Shown: piece by piece, positions 26,789 to 35,733 of the stretch
Position numbering within the stretch: the stretch's first letter is position 1
Layout of the letters: each line of letters starts with the position of its first letter
NCBI RefSeq assembly: GCF_019083995.1
Contig: NZ_JAHRCU010000001.1
Span: 186,001 to 250,000, forward strand
Source of the DNA: Roseococcus sp. SDR
GTDB lineage: Bacteria; Pseudomonadota; Alphaproteobacteria; Acetobacterales; Acetobacteraceae
Direction of reading: 5' to 3'
DNA length: 64,000 bases
The notes under the pieces: model-generated
Seen by the model: the letters and a program-made list of their open reading frames with translations, nothing else
What the model was told of the DNA's origin: nothing
Databases searched by the model: none
Position numbers and translations under genes: made by a program

Positions 26789-27099
26789 GGTCCGATCGTT
26801 CTTGGTGGAATCAACGAAGGCGTGAACCGGCCTCTCAACACGGTCCGGAGCGTGATCACTCTGTGTCGGTCACGCTTTGGGCCGCGATCCGCCCTGATCG
26901 AGGCGTGGATATCGAGGCGTGGATATCGAGGCGTGGATCATGATGTCGCCCTCGCCGCGAGGATGATGCACCGTCTGGGCGGTTCCATCCCGGGCGATCA
27001 TGCGCCGGACATCAGGGCGCGGGCGATGCGCCGCGCGCGGGCCGCAATCCCGGCCCGGCCTGGCCGATGGGCCCGGCGCCCGACGCCGGATTGTGCCGG
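26789..27099. other. 311-bp intergenic region with a triplicated 14-mer
   Basis: No gene recognised. It contains the tandem repeat at 26897-26938. The rest is GC-rich with no clear terminator for the gene ending at 27100. Short open frames here have no family features. Confidence 0.55.
26897..26938. repeat. 3 perfect tandem copies of a 14-bp unit
   Basis: ATCGAGGCGTGGAT occurs three times with no change (26897, 26911, 26925). Each junction forms GGATATCG. The block is flanked by TGATC on the left and GATCATGA on the right. It lies outside any gene. Confidence 0.85.
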
Positions 27100-28086
27100 T
27101 CAATGCAGGCGGGGCGTCTTCAGGTGCCGCGCGCGGTCCGTACTCGTGATGGCGAGGTCGAGCTGGCGGGCGCCGCGCGCCAGGGTGAGCCGCACCTCCG
27201 CCCCGGCGGGGCCGGCGGCGCGCACCGCGGTCCAGAGCGAGGCGAGGTCGTTCACCTTGCGGCCATCCACCGCCACGATGCGGTCGCGCGGCTTGACACC
27301 CGCCCGCTCGGCCGGGCCGCCCTTGGCGAGGGAGCCCACACCTACCTCCTCGTCATCCTCGGTGGCGTAGAGGCCGAGCCAGGGGCGTGCGGGGCGCCCG
27401 GAGGAGCCGGTGCGGCGCAGCGTCTCCAGGATCGGCAGCAATTCGCCGGTGGGGACGACCATGTTGAGGTCGAGCCGCTTTCCGCCGCGCTGCCCCTGCT
27501 GGAGGATGAGGGAGCCGATTCCGGCGAGGCGCCCCGTCGCGTCGAACAGGCCCGCACCACCCCAATGCGGATGGGCGGGGGCGGTGAAGATCGCGTTGTC
27601 CAGCAGGTATTCCCAATAGCCGGCGAAGGGCTGGCGGGCGGCGACGGTGCAGGCGAGCGCGTGGCTGAGGCCGCCGGCCGCCGCCAGCACGCCCTGCGCG
27701 CCATGGCGCATGGCCTCGGAATCGCCGATCTCGGCCACCTTCTGCCCGGGGATGCGGCCCAGCATCTGCACGAGGCCGAAGCCCGTCTCGAAATCCATGG
27801 CGAGCGGCGTGCCCTCGACCACGCGGCCTTCGTTGTTGGTGATCCAGATCGTCTCGGCCTCGGTGATCAGGTAGCCGATGGTGAGCACGAGGCCGCCCGC
27901 ATCGATGACCACGCCCGAGCCTTCCCGCTCCACGCCGAGCGCGGCGGCGGAGGTGGCGTCGGGCGGCACGAAGGATTTGAGGGCGACGACGGTCGCGAGG
28001 CGCGATTCCAGGTCGAAGGCGAACTCGGTCGGGTCGGGCTGGAAGGCCTCGGGCACCTCCCAGTCATCGTCGTCATCATCGGGCAT
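27100..28086 (-). CDS. HtrA/DegP-like protein with PDZ domain, catalytic triad lost
   Basis: 328 aa. Trypsin-fold part (about 25-225) and a PDZ domain (about 235-320, PWLGLYATED and GGPAERAGVKPRDRIVAVDG). In the DegP pattern the catalytic His, Asp and Ser sites here read Tyr72 (LTIGYLI), Gly102 (DFETGFGLV) and Gly176 (HPHWGGAGL), so no proteolysis is expected. There is no signal peptide; the N-terminus starts with six Asp in a row, so a cytoplasmic scaffold or binding role is likely. It follows the cinA-type gene by 37 bp on the same strand, as the last gene of slt - pgpA - cinA. Confidence 0.82.
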   Translation of the reverse strand: MPDDDDDDWEVPEAFQPDPTEFAFDLESRLATVVALKSFVPPDATSAAALGVEREGSGVVIDAGGLVLTIGYLITEAETIWITNNEGRVVEGTPLAMDFETGFGLVQMLGRIPGQKVAEIGDSEAMRHGAQGVLAAAGGLSHALACTVAARQPFAGYWEYLLDNAIFTAPAHPHWGGAGLFDATGRLAGIGSLILQQGQRGGKRLDLNMVVPTGELLPILETLRRTGSSGRPARPWLGLYATEDDEEVGVGSLAKGGPAERAGVKPRDRIVAVDGRKVNDLASLWTAVRAAGPAGAEVRLTLARGARQLDLAITSTDRARHLKTPRLH

Positions 28087-28123
28087 GAGGGGCGGTCCTG
28101 GTCATTCGCCCTTATATCAGGCC

Positions 28124-28612
28124 TCAGTCGAGGAGCGAATGCGCCATCTCGAAGCAGCGGGCGACGGTGGCGGCGCGGATGGCCGCGCGGTCGCCGGGGA
28201 AGATCCGGCTCTCGGCGATGATGGTGCCGCCGCGTCGCCCGGCCGCCATCCAGACGAGACCCACGGGCTTCAGCAGCGAGCCGCCGCCGGGCCCGGCGAC
28301 GCCGGTGCAGGCCAGCGCCAGATCGGTCCCCGCGGCGCGCAGCGCGCCCTCCACCATGTGGCGCGCCACCTCTTCGCTGACGGCGCCGACACGCTCGATC
28401 AAGGCCGGGTCCACGCCCAGCATCCGGGACTTGGCAGCGTTGGAATAGGTGACGAAGCCGGCCTCGACGCTGGCCGAGGAGCCGGGGATGGCGGTCAGCG
28501 CGGCCGCGATCAGTCCGCCCGTGCAGCTTTCGGCGGTGGCGATGGTGAGGTTCCTCGCCTGAAGCGCGGTGAGGAGGGCGGCGGCGGCGTCCAGCGTGGT
28601 CTCGGGCAGCAT
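28124..28612 (-). CDS. pncC: CinA-family amidase (nicotinamide-nucleotide amidohydrolase)
   Basis: 162 aa, the stand-alone C-terminal CinA domain. Marks: TIATAESCTGGLIAAALT near residue 25 (Ser nucleophile region), GFVTYSNAAKSRMLGV, and ALACTGVAGPGGG. The enzyme deamidates NMN to NaMN and so salvages the by-product of bacterial DNA ligase. Its ATG shares one base with the pgpA stop (TGATG), so it is coupled to it. Confidence 0.9.
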   Translation of the reverse strand: MLPETTLDAAAALLTALQARNLTIATAESCTGGLIAAALTAIPGSSASVEAGFVTYSNAAKSRMLGVDPALIERVGAVSEEVARHMVEGALRAAGTDLALACTGVAGPGGGSLLKPVGLVWMAAGRRGGTIIAESRIFPGDRAAIRAATVARCFEMAHSLLD

Positions 28613-29070
28613 CAGCGGATTCCGAATGGGGCGAGGAGGAGGATCACGAGGCCCGCCATGGCGCCCGCGATCACGTCATCGGCCATGACGCCGAAGGGAC
28701 CCTTCCGGCGATCGGCCCAGCCGACGGGGCCGGGCTTGGTGATGTCGAAGAGGCGGAAGAGCGCGAAGGCGAGGACCACGCCGACCCAGCCGCTGGCGGC
28801 GGCCAGCGCCAGGGATTGCCCGGCCGCTTCATCCACCACGACCCAGCCCGGGTCGGCCGCGGCATCGGGCAGGCGGGTCAGCGCCCAATAGCCGAGCGCG
28901 GTGAACAGCAGGGCGGCGAGCAGCGCGACCCAGGGCGGCAGGAAAGCGAGCGGCAGGACGGCGGCCGAGCCCCATGTGCCCGGCGCCGGCTTCAGGAAGC
29001 CGATGCCACCCAGGGACGCGATGGCCCTCAGCGGGTCCGCCCTTACCGGGTCCGCCCTTACCGGGTCCAT
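28612..29070 (-). CDS. pgpA: phosphatidylglycerophosphatase A
   Basis: 152 aa from ATG 29070. PgpA family: GGIGFLKPAPGTWGS near the N-terminus, the VVVDEAAGQ block, RLFDITKPGPVGWAD, and GVMADDVIAGAMAG. Integral inner-membrane enzyme that removes phosphate from phosphatidylglycerophosphate to give phosphatidylglycerol. The first residues ([15 protein letters not shown]) come from a 15-bp tandem repeat in the region overlapping the end of slt (13-bp overlap), so the start region is unusual. Coupled to the downstream cinA-type gene. Confidence 0.9.
   Translation of the reverse strand: MDPVRADPVRADPLRAIASLGGIGFLKPAPGTWGSAAVLPLAFLPPWVALLAALLFTALGYWALTRLPDAAADPGWVVVDEAAGQSLALAAASGWVGVVLAFALFRLFDITKPGPVGWADRRKGPFGVMADDVIAGAMAGLVILLLAPFGIR
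29032..29069. repeat. 15-bp tandem repeat at the slt/pgpA junction
   Basis: CGGGTCCGCCCTTAC occurs at 29032-29046 and 29047-29061, with a partial third copy to 29069. It encodes the repeated DPVRA of PgpA on the minus strand and contains the TAA stop of slt in one of its copies. Confidence 0.8.
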
Positions 29071-30998
29071 TGGGCCATGGGGTGGTCGAGCGATGCGGCG
29101 CGCGGATCCTTGGCGCGATAGACGGCGACGTTCTCGATCACGCGCTGCACATAGTTCCGCGTCTCGCCGAAGGGGATCATCTCCATCCAGTCCAGCATGC
29201 GGATGCTGCCCGAGCGGGGGTCGCCATAGGTGGCGAGCCACTCATCCACCCGCCCGCTGCCCGCATTGTAGCCGGCGAAGGCAAAGGGCATGACGCCGCC
29301 GAAGCGATCCAGCCGCTCCTGGATATAGGCGGAGCCGAGGCGGATATTGTGCGTGGGGTCGCTGGTCAGCCAGGCCGCCTGGTGCGGAATGTTGAGCCGC
29401 CGCGCGACGGATTGCGCGGTGGCGGGCAGGAGCTGCATGAGGCCCCGCGCATTGGCGCTGGAGACGGCCTCGCTCTCGAAATTGCTCTCCTGCCGGGTGA
29501 TGGCGAAGACCACGGCAGGCTCGGCGCCGGTCGCGGGCGCGGGGTAGGGGGTGGGCCAGCCATCCTCGACCAGCATCGCGCCATGCGCACCGGCGCGGCG
29601 CGCGACCCAGACGGCCTGGTCGGGCCGGCCCAGTGCGGTGGCGAGGCGGGCGACGAGCAGGCGTTCGGCATTGCTGGGGGCGGTGTCCTCGAGGCGCAGC
29701 AGGAAGACACGGCCGCGCCGCGCCTCGCCCAGCTCGCCCAGCGCCAGCAGCAGGCGCGGCAGCTCGCGGTTCATGAAGGCGCGGGCCTCGGCCTCGGTCG
29801 GGCGGGGGATGGCGAGGTTGTTGATGCGGGCCGAGATCTGCGCGCCGTTCTCGCCGAGCGCGAGTGCCGCCATCTGGCCGTAGAAGGTCACGGGGAAGCC
29901 GGCGGCGCGCTCGAAATGGGCGCGGGCGCGGGCGGCATCCGGCTCGGCGCGGCCCTGCCAATAGGCGGCGCGGGCCTGGGTGATGGCGCTGCGGCTGCCC
30001 TCCGCCAGGCGCTGGAAATGCGGCATGGCGCGGGCGGGGTCATCCTGCAGGCGCAGCGCGATGAAGCCGGCGAGGAATTCGGCCTCCTGCCGCGGTTCGC
30101 CCGCCACGGTCTGGCCGTGCTGGGCGGCGACCTGATAGGCGAGCTGCGGCTGGCCGAGGCGCATCAGCTTGCGGGCGAGGATCTGGCGCTCGGTCCAGAT
30201 GGCGCGCTGCGCTTCGGGCGGCAGGTTGGTCTGGGCGGCGGCGCCGGCGGCCCAGGCGGCGGCCGCGTCCGCATCGCGCTCGGCGCGGCGGAGCATGCGG
30301 GCGCGTTCCAGCGTGGCACCCGCATCACGCGCGGCGAGCTGCGCGTTGGGGTCGGCGCCCGAGGAGGTGGCGTAGGAGAGGCGCAGCTCGGCCAGGGCGC
30401 GGCGCTGGGCGTCGAGCAGGGGGACCACGCGCTGGGCCGCGCCGAAATCGCGGGCGAAGGAGTAGCGGTTGAAGCGGCGCCAATGCTCGTCCGGCGTCAG
30501 GAACTCGCCGGCGCGGGCGAGGAAGGCGGCCTCGGCCGTGGCATCGGGGCCGGTGTCCTCGCCCCAGGCGCGGCGGGCGGCGGCGCGGGCCTCGGCGGTG
30601 CGGCCGGTGTTGACGAGCGCGGTGACGTGGCGGGTCGCGCCCTCCAGCGTGCGGGCGGGGCGGCCGGTGAAGAAGCGCAACGCGAGTGCGTCATCGCCGT
30701 CAGTGGCCAGCAATTCCTCGGCGCGGCGGGAGAGGGCGTCCTGGTTCGGCCAGTCGCTGGCGCTCTCGATGAAGCCCACGATCTCGGCGGCGCTGCCGGC
30801 GCCGCCGCGCTGCGTCAGCCGCATCCAGGTGACCATCTTGGCGATCAGCGGATCGGCCTCGCGCGCGGCGGATTGCGCTTCGCCCCAGCGTTGCGCCCCT
30901 GCCGCGGCCAGCGCCTGGCGGCCGGCCTCGCGCGCGGGCTGCGCGAATGCGGGGTGGATGGCGAGGAGGAGGCCGAGGGCGGGAAGAAGGGAACGCAT
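29058..30998 (-). CDS. slt: soluble lytic murein transglycosylase
   Basis: 646 aa, signal peptide [21 protein letters not shown] long alpha-helical superhelix of TPR-like pairs (about 20-470) is followed by the Slt catalytic domain in the last 160 residues: catalytic Glu in [18 protein letters not shown], then MQLLPATA and [12 protein letters not shown]. Cleaves MurNAc-GlcNAc bonds in periplasmic peptidoglycan with 1,6-anhydro ends. Length matches Slt70. Divergent from dapA and upstream of pgpA in an apparent operon. Confidence 0.92.
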   Translation of the reverse strand: MRSLLPALGLLLAIHPAFAQPAREAGRQALAAAGAQRWGEAQSAAREADPLIAKMVTWMRLTQRGGAGSAAEIVGFIESASDWPNQDALSRRAEELLATDGDDALALRFFTGRPARTLEGATRHVTALVNTGRTAEARAAARRAWGEDTGPDATAEAAFLARAGEFLTPDEHWRRFNRYSFARDFGAAQRVVPLLDAQRRALAELRLSYATSSGADPNAQLAARDAGATLERARMLRRAERDADAAAAWAAGAAAQTNLPPEAQRAIWTERQILARKLMRLGQPQLAYQVAAQHGQTVAGEPRQEAEFLAGFIALRLQDDPARAMPHFQRLAEGSRSAITQARAAYWQGRAEPDAARARAHFERAAGFPVTFYGQMAALALGENGAQISARINNLAIPRPTEAEARAFMNRELPRLLLALGELGEARRGRVFLLRLEDTAPSNAERLLVARLATALGRPDQAVWVARRAGAHGAMLVEDGWPTPYPAPATGAEPAVVFAITRQESNFESEAVSSANARGLMQLLPATAQSVARRLNIPHQAAWLTSDPTHNIRLGSAYIQERLDRFGGVMPFAFAGYNAGSGRVDEWLATYGDPRSGSIRMLDWMEMIPFGETRNYVQRVIENVAVYRAKDPRAASLDHPMAQWTR

Positions 30999-31129
30999 GG
31001 CTGCATCCTAGCGCGGGCGGGGCAGCGGGTCATCCGCGGCGGGTCGTCCGTGGTGGTTCCTCCCTGGGGCGTGCTTGTGGCGAAGGCCGGTCGCTCCTAT
31101 TTTCAGCGGCTTCGATAAGGAAACACGCC

Positions 31130-32026
31130 ATGTCCGCCACCCCGTTGCGCCTGCAGGGTCAGCTCACCGCCCTGATCACGCCCATGCGTCCCGATGGCGG
31201 CCTGGACGAGAAAGCCTTCGCCGATTTCGTGGAGTGGCAGATCGCCGAGGGCATCGATGGCCTCGTCCCCGTCGGCACCACGGGCGAATCCCCCACGCTC
31301 AGCCATGACGAGCACAAGCGCGTGGTGGAGATCTGCGTCGAGGTCGCGCGCGGGCGCGTGCCCGTCGTCGCCGGTGCGGGCAGCAACAGCACGGCGGAGG
31401 CGATCGATTTCGCGCAGCATGCGAAGAAGGCCGGCGCGGACGCCACGCTGGTGGTGACGCCCTACTACAACAAGCCCACGCAGGAGGGGATGTACCAGCA
31501 CTTCATGGCCATCGCCGAGGCGGTGGACCTGCCGATGCTGATCTACAACATCCCCGGCCGCAGCGTGATCGACATGACGCCCGAGACGATGGGGCGGTTG
31601 GCCAGGCACAAGAACATCGTGGGCGTGAAGGACGCGACGGCGAACCTCGCGCGGCCGCTGCACCAGCGCGCGACCTGCGGGGCGGATTTCATCCAGCTCT
31701 CGGGCGAGGACCACACCATGCTGGCCTTCAACGCCTCGGGCGGGCATGGCTGCATCTCGGTCACCTCGAACATCGCGCCGCGTCTCTGCGCCGATCTGCA
31801 GCGCGCCTGGCGCGAGGGCCGCGTCTGCGAGGCGATGCAGATCCAGGACCGGCTGCTGCCGGTGCATGACGCGCTGTTCTGCGAGACCTCGCCGGGCCCG
31901 GTGAAATATGCGGCGAGCCTGCTGGGCAAGAGCAGCGCCTTCTGCCGCCTGCCGCTGGCGCCCATCGCCGAGAGCACGCGCGTGCGCGTGGAGGCGGCGA
32001 TGCGGGGCGCTGGCCTGCTGAACTGA
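31130..32026 (+). CDS. dapA: 4-hydroxy-tetrahydrodipicolinate synthase
   Basis: 298 aa from ATG 31130 (AAGGAAACACGCC upstream). Class I aldolase with Schiff-base lysine K167 in GVKDAT, the Tyr in YNIPGRS and GTTGES at 49-54. Condenses pyruvate with aspartate semialdehyde, the first step of lysine and diaminopimelate synthesis. Normal length. Its stop overlaps the smpB start by one base, an arrangement common in alphaproteobacteria. Confidence 0.95.
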   Translation: MSATPLRLQGQLTALITPMRPDGGLDEKAFADFVEWQIAEGIDGLVPVGTTGESPTLSHDEHKRVVEICVEVARGRVPVVAGAGSNSTAEAIDFAQHAKKAGADATLVVTPYYNKPTQEGMYQHFMAIAEAVDLPMLIYNIPGRSVIDMTPETMGRLARHKNIVGVKDATANLARPLHQRATCGADFIQLSGEDHTMLAFNASGGHGCISVTSNIAPRLCADLQRAWREGRVCEAMQIQDRLLPVHDALFCETSPGPVKYAASLLGKSSAFCRLPLAPIAESTRVRVEAAMRGAGLLN

Positions 32027-32520
32027 TGGCTCAAGCGCCACGCAAGAAGCCCATCATCAGCACGGGCACGGCGGCGCAGAACCGCCGGGCCCGCTATGAC
32101 TACAAGATCGGGCCGACCTATGAGGCCGGCCTCGTGCTCTACGGGCCGGAGGTGAAGAGCCTGCGCCTGGGCCGCGCCTCGATCAGCGAGGCCTGGGCGG
32201 GGGAGCGCGAGGGGGAGATGTTCCTCTTCGGCTGCCACATTCCTGAATACCAGGCCGGCAGCTTCATGGCGAAGTTCGACCCGGTGCGCCCGAAGAAGCT
32301 GCTGCTGCACCAGAAGCAGATCCGCGAACTCGTGGGTGCCATCACGCGCGAAGGTGCCACGCTCGTGCCGCTCGAGATCCTGTTCAACGAGAAGGGGCGC
32401 GCGAAGGTGCTGCTCGGCCTCGCGCAGGGCAAGAAGATGCATGACAAGCGCGCCGACATCGCCAAGCGCGACTGGCAGCGCGACAAGGCGCGGGTGATGC
32501 GCAACAAGGGGATGGATTGA
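32026..32520 (+). CDS. smpB: SsrA (tmRNA)-binding protein
   Basis: 164 aa. SmpB OB-fold with NRRARYDYKIGPTYEAGLVL, GPEVKSLRLGRASISEAW and the basic C-terminal tail (KKMHDKRADIAKRDWQRD), which mimics the tRNA anticodon arm in stalled ribosomes. Works with tmRNA in trans-translation. Start shares a base with the dapA stop (TGATG), and its own stop overlaps the next gene in the same way. Confidence 0.95.
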   Translation: MAQAPRKKPIISTGTAAQNRRARYDYKIGPTYEAGLVLYGPEVKSLRLGRASISEAWAGEREGEMFLFGCHIPEYQAGSFMAKFDPVRPKKLLLHQKQIRELVGAITREGATLVPLEILFNEKGRAKVLLGLAQGKKMHDKRADIAKRDWQRDKARVMRNKGMD

Positions 32521-33368
32521 TGCACAGGCTCGCCGCGGCCGCGCTGCTGCTGCCGCTGCTGGGCGCCTGCGCCATCGCGGAATCCGACCTCAGCGCCGAG
32601 CAGGCGGGCGAGACGGTGATGCTGCCGGCCGAGCATGTGCCGGGCGGCCTCTACACGCGGCTTTGCGCGCCGCAGCCGGGCAGCCCGCCGGGGCGCCTCG
32701 TCCTGATCAACCATGGATCGCCGGGGGACCCCGCGATCCGCCCGGCGATGCGCCCCGCCTCCTGCCAGAGCGAGGCGGTGCGCTGGTTCACCGCGCGCGG
32801 GCATCTCGTGGCGCTGCCGATGCGGCGCGGCTATGGCCGCACGGGCGGCGCCTGGGCCGAGGGCTATGGCTCATGCGCTTCGCCCGACTACCTGCGCGCG
32901 GGGCGCGAGACGGCGCGGGACATCCTGGCCGCCACGCGCGCCATGCAGGCGCGGCCGGGCACGCCGGCGGGGCCCGCCATCATCGTCGGCCAATCGGCCG
33001 GCGGCTGGGGCGCACTGGCCCTGGCGGCGGGCGATCCGCCGGAGGTCTCGCGCATCGTGAACATGGCGGGCGGGCGCGGCGGACGGCAGAACGACCAGCC
33101 CAACAATGTTTGCCGGCCGGACAATCTGGTGCGCGCGGCGAGCAGCTTCGGCCTGACGGCGCGCATGCCCACGCTCTGGATCTACGCCGCCAATGACAGT
33201 TTCTTCGCGCCCGATCTGGCGCGCGACATGGCCCATGCCTGGCGGCTTGCGGGCGGGCCAGTGATGCTCAGCCAGAAGCCCGCCTTCGGCCAGGACGGGC
33301 ATGGCCTGTTTTTCGGCCGGGGCGGCAGCGCGATCTGGGGGCCGGAGGTCGAGGCCTTCCTGCGGTAA
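32520..33368 (+). CDS. alpha/beta hydrolase lipoprotein
   Basis: 282 aa from ATG 32520 (a TTG one codon earlier is possible). Lipobox LGAC gives acylated C17, so it is membrane-anchored. Hydrolase marks: LINHGSPGD (oxyanion region, 62-70), nucleophile elbow GQSAGG with S159, an Asp in YAANDSFF and a His in GQDGHGLF near the C-terminus. Six Cys may form disulfides. A dienelactone-hydrolase or peptidase-like role is possible; substrate unknown. Coupled to smpB only by overlap. Confidence 0.8.
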   Translation: MHRLAAAALLLPLLGACAIAESDLSAEQAGETVMLPAEHVPGGLYTRLCAPQPGSPPGRLVLINHGSPGDPAIRPAMRPASCQSEAVRWFTARGHLVALPMRRGYGRTGGAWAEGYGSCASPDYLRAGRETARDILAATRAMQARPGTPAGPAIIVGQSAGGWGALALAAGDPPEVSRIVNMAGGRGGRQNDQPNNVCRPDNLVRAASSFGLTARMPTLWIYAANDSFFAPDLARDMAHAWRLAGGPVMLSQKPAFGQDGHGLFFGRGGSAIWGPEVEAFLR

Positions 33369-33378
33369 TTCCCGGCGG

Positions 33379-34668
33379 CTACCGCGTCGTCTGCTCCAGG
33401 AAGCGCAGAAGGGCCGCCATCTCCTCCGCATTGCCGACGCGCTGCACGGGCATGCGCGTGCCGGGTGTGACGATGTCGGGGCCGCGGGTGAAGAGGTCGG
33501 CCACCGTCTCGGGCGTCCAGATGATGTCGCCCTGCGCGAGGCGCTCCGAATAGGCATAGCCGGGGACGCTGCCCATGCGGCGGCCGAAGAGCTGGTGCAG
33601 ATGCGGGCCGGCCATGGGGCCCTGGTCCGGGCGGAGCGCGTGGCAGGCCTGGCAGGCGCGCCAGACCTCCGCCCCCTGGCGGTCCACGCCCTCGGGCAGC
33701 GCCTCCTCGGCCTCGGGGGCGAGGGGGCCGAGGGGGCGGGCATTGCCCGCATCCCAGCGGCGCACGCGGCGGTCCTGCCCGCCGGTCCAGAGGGTGCGTC
33801 CATCGGCGGCGAAGAGCACGGACCAGACGGGCAGGCCCGGACCGTCGAGGCGGTGGCGCAGCCGGCCGGAGGGGACGTCATAGAGCGCCACGCCGCCGCC
33901 GATGGTCGCCACCGCAATGTTTTGTCCATCCGGGCTCGCCGCCAGCGCCACCACGGGGCGGGGGCCGGAATGCAGGGCGCGCGGCATCCCGCCGGGCTGG
34001 ACCAGATGCACCGTGCCATCCACGCCGGCCGTGGCGAGCTGGCCGTCCGGCAGGGCCAGCAGGGCGTTCTGCGGGAAGCCGAATTCGGCGATCGTGGTGG
34101 GGGAGCCATCCGCCTCCCAGCGGCGGATCGTGCCGTCCTGGCCGGCGCTGAACAGCGCCTCGCCCTGGAAGGCGACGGCGTTCACATTGCCCTGGTGCCC
34201 CTCCAGCACGCGGACTGTGCCGGTGGTGAGGTCCCAAAGGCGGACCGTGCCGTCCCAGGCGGCGGAGGCCAGGAAGCCCGGGCGCTGGGCCAGGCCCTTC
34301 ACCGGCTCCGTATGGCCCTCCAGCACCAGCAGCGGTGCCTCGTCCTCGCCCCAGACGGCCACCCGCGCATCCTCGCTGCCGGAGGCGAAGCGGCCATCGG
34401 GGAGGGCCACCAGCGCGTTCACCGCGCCCTGGTGCCAGCGGATCACCCGCTCGGCCCGGCCCGTCGCGGGGTTCCAGAGGATGACCGCCTGGTCGAAGCC
34501 GGCCGAGGCGAGGCGGGGCCCCAGCACGGCCAGGGCGCGCACCGGCCCGCCATGGCCGGTGAGGTCCTGCGCGGCGGCGGGCAGGGGTGAAAGCGTCAGG
34601 AGAATCAGCAGGAAGCGCTTGAGTATCCGCCATTCTCCCAAGGGCCGCGGGCCGCGCCAAGGCCGCAT
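33379..34668 (-). CDS. WD40 beta-propeller fused to a class I cytochrome c
   Basis: 429 aa if the ATG at 34668 is used (34710 is another option; neither has a good ribosome site). A signal peptide (FLLILLTLSPLPAAAQ) exports it. About seven WD-like repeats (GHGGPVRALAV, EGHTEPVKGLA, EGHQGNVNAVAF and so on) cover the first two thirds. The last 100 residues are a cytochrome c domain with haem motif CQACH, the GPHLHQLFGRRMGSVPGY block and the axial Met in GTRMP. Probably a periplasmic electron carrier with a docking propeller. The ribosome site and promoter are shared with a divergent membrane gene. Confidence 0.85.
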   Translation of the reverse strand: MRPWRGPRPLGEWRILKRFLLILLTLSPLPAAAQDLTGHGGPVRALAVLGPRLASAGFDQAVILWNPATGRAERVIRWHQGAVNALVALPDGRFASGSEDARVAVWGEDEAPLLVLEGHTEPVKGLAQRPGFLASAAWDGTVRLWDLTTGTVRVLEGHQGNVNAVAFQGEALFSAGQDGTIRRWEADGSPTTIAEFGFPQNALLALPDGQLATAGVDGTVHLVQPGGMPRALHSGPRPVVALAASPDGQNIAVATIGGGVALYDVPSGRLRHRLDGPGLPVWSVLFAADGRTLWTGGQDRRVRRWDAGNARPLGPLAPEAEEALPEGVDRQGAEVWRACQACHALRPDQGPMAGPHLHQLFGRRMGSVPGYAYSERLAQGDIIWTPETVADLFTRGPDIVTPGTRMPVQRVGNAEEMAALLRFLEQTTR

Positions 34669-34752
34669 CACGGAACGGGGCAAGGAAAGTCTTGCTTCGG
34701 ACGAATCCATAAATTACTGTTCAGCAATCAAACGGACACATAGGAGACGGTC

Positions 34753-35229
34753 ATGCCGGCCCAGGGTGAAAAAGACAAGATCGCGATCGCCCTTCTTTTC
34801 CTGGGGGTCGGGCTTGCCATCGCCGCCACCTTCCTGCCGGTCATCCAGGTGGCCGGGCGTGATTCGCTGCTGACCATGACGACCTGGGACGTGCTGCCCT
34901 GGTTCACCAAGCTGAAATTCGTGGCGCTGACGCTGCTGCTGGCCGCGGCCTTCCTGCCGCAGCTGCACAAGTGGCGCATGCTGATCGCGGTGATCGCGGT
35001 CGTCATGGTCTTCCTGCCGGCGATCTCCTCCTTCATCTCCGCGCTCTATGCCTGGGGCACGGTCAGGGCCGACATCGTCCGCCTTTCCGGCCAGCGCACG
35101 CCCTTCGTGAACCCGGGCATCGCGAACCTCGTTCTCGTCGCGGCCGCGCTGATGGTGAGCTACGCCGTCTGGCGCATCGAGACGCTGGGCCAGCCGGCCG
35201 AGCCCAAGGCCGAGCTGGCCGAGGCCTGA
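34753..35229 (+). CDS. four-helix membrane protein of unknown function
   Basis: 158 aa. Hydrophobic segments at about 10-30, 53-70, 76-100 and 120-140; a short charged N-terminus and an acidic C-terminal tail. A periplasmic or cytoplasmic loop contains DSLLTMTTWDVLPWF. No family recognised. It is divergent from the WD40/cytochrome gene, with an AT-rich gap of 84 bp between their starts. Confidence 0.75.
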   Translation: MPAQGEKDKIAIALLFLGVGLAIAATFLPVIQVAGRDSLLTMTTWDVLPWFTKLKFVALTLLLAAAFLPQLHKWRMLIAVIAVVMVFLPAISSFISALYAWGTVRADIVRLSGQRTPFVNPGIANLVLVAAALMVSYAVWRIETLGQPAEPKAELAEA

Positions 35230-35313
35230 GCCATGGCCGCGCGGGCCGGGACGCATTCCCCGGCCCGCCGCTTTGCGTTACACCCAGCGCCTGACACATG
35301 AGGGTGTGATCGC

Positions 35314-35733
35314 ATGGACGGGTATTTCTTCGAGGACCTCTCGGTCGGCCAGAGCGCCAGCTTCGGCAAGACCATCACCGAGGCCGATATCCTCCTCTTC
35401 GCCGGCGTCTCCGGCGACACCAACCCGGTTCACATCAATGCCGAAGTCGCCGCCGCCTCCATGTTCAAGGAGCGGATCGCGCATGGCATGCTCTCGGCCA
35501 GCCTGATCTCGACCGTGCTGGGCACGCGGCTGCCCGGGCCCGGGACCATCTATCTCGCGCAGAACCTGAAGTTCCGCGCGCCGGTGAAGATCGGCGAGAC
35601 GGTGACGGCGACGGTGACGGTCACCGCGCTCGACCCGGCCAAGAAGCGCGTCACGCTCAACACCGTCTGCACCGTCGGCGGCAAGCCGGTGGTGGAGGGC
35701 GAAGCCACGGTGATGGTGCCTTCGCGTGGCTGA
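35314..35733 (+). CDS. MaoC-like (R)-specific enoyl-CoA hydratase
   Basis: 139 aa hot-dog fold protein. The hydratase 2 motif is present: FAGVSGDTNPVH with catalytic D35 and H40, then RIAHGMLSASLIS. Adds water to trans-2-enoyl-CoA to give (R)-3-hydroxyacyl-CoA, linking beta-oxidation with polyhydroxyalkanoate synthesis. Size fits the PhaJ type. It overlaps the start of the LOG-type gene by 8 bp. Confidence 0.88.
   Translation: MDGYFFEDLSVGQSASFGKTITEADILLFAGVSGDTNPVHINAEVAAASMFKERIAHGMLSASLISTVLGTRLPGPGTIYLAQNLKFRAPVKIGETVTATVTVTALDPAKKRVTLNTVCTVGGKPVVEGEATVMVPSRG

Noticed and set aside
26897-26938. Short CRISPR array
   Set aside because: The units are 14 bp and directly abutting, with no spacers, and no cas genes are present.
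26822-27370. Open frame across the 14-bp repeats and into the pseudo-protease gene
   Set aside because: It runs antisense to a clear gene and its residues are Arg/Ala/Pro-rich as in shadow frames of GC-rich DNA.
34711-34752. A defined sigma-70 promoter pair between the WD40/cytochrome gene and the membrane gene
   Set aside because: The gap is AT-rich, but no -35/-10 pair with good spacing could be fixed on either strand.
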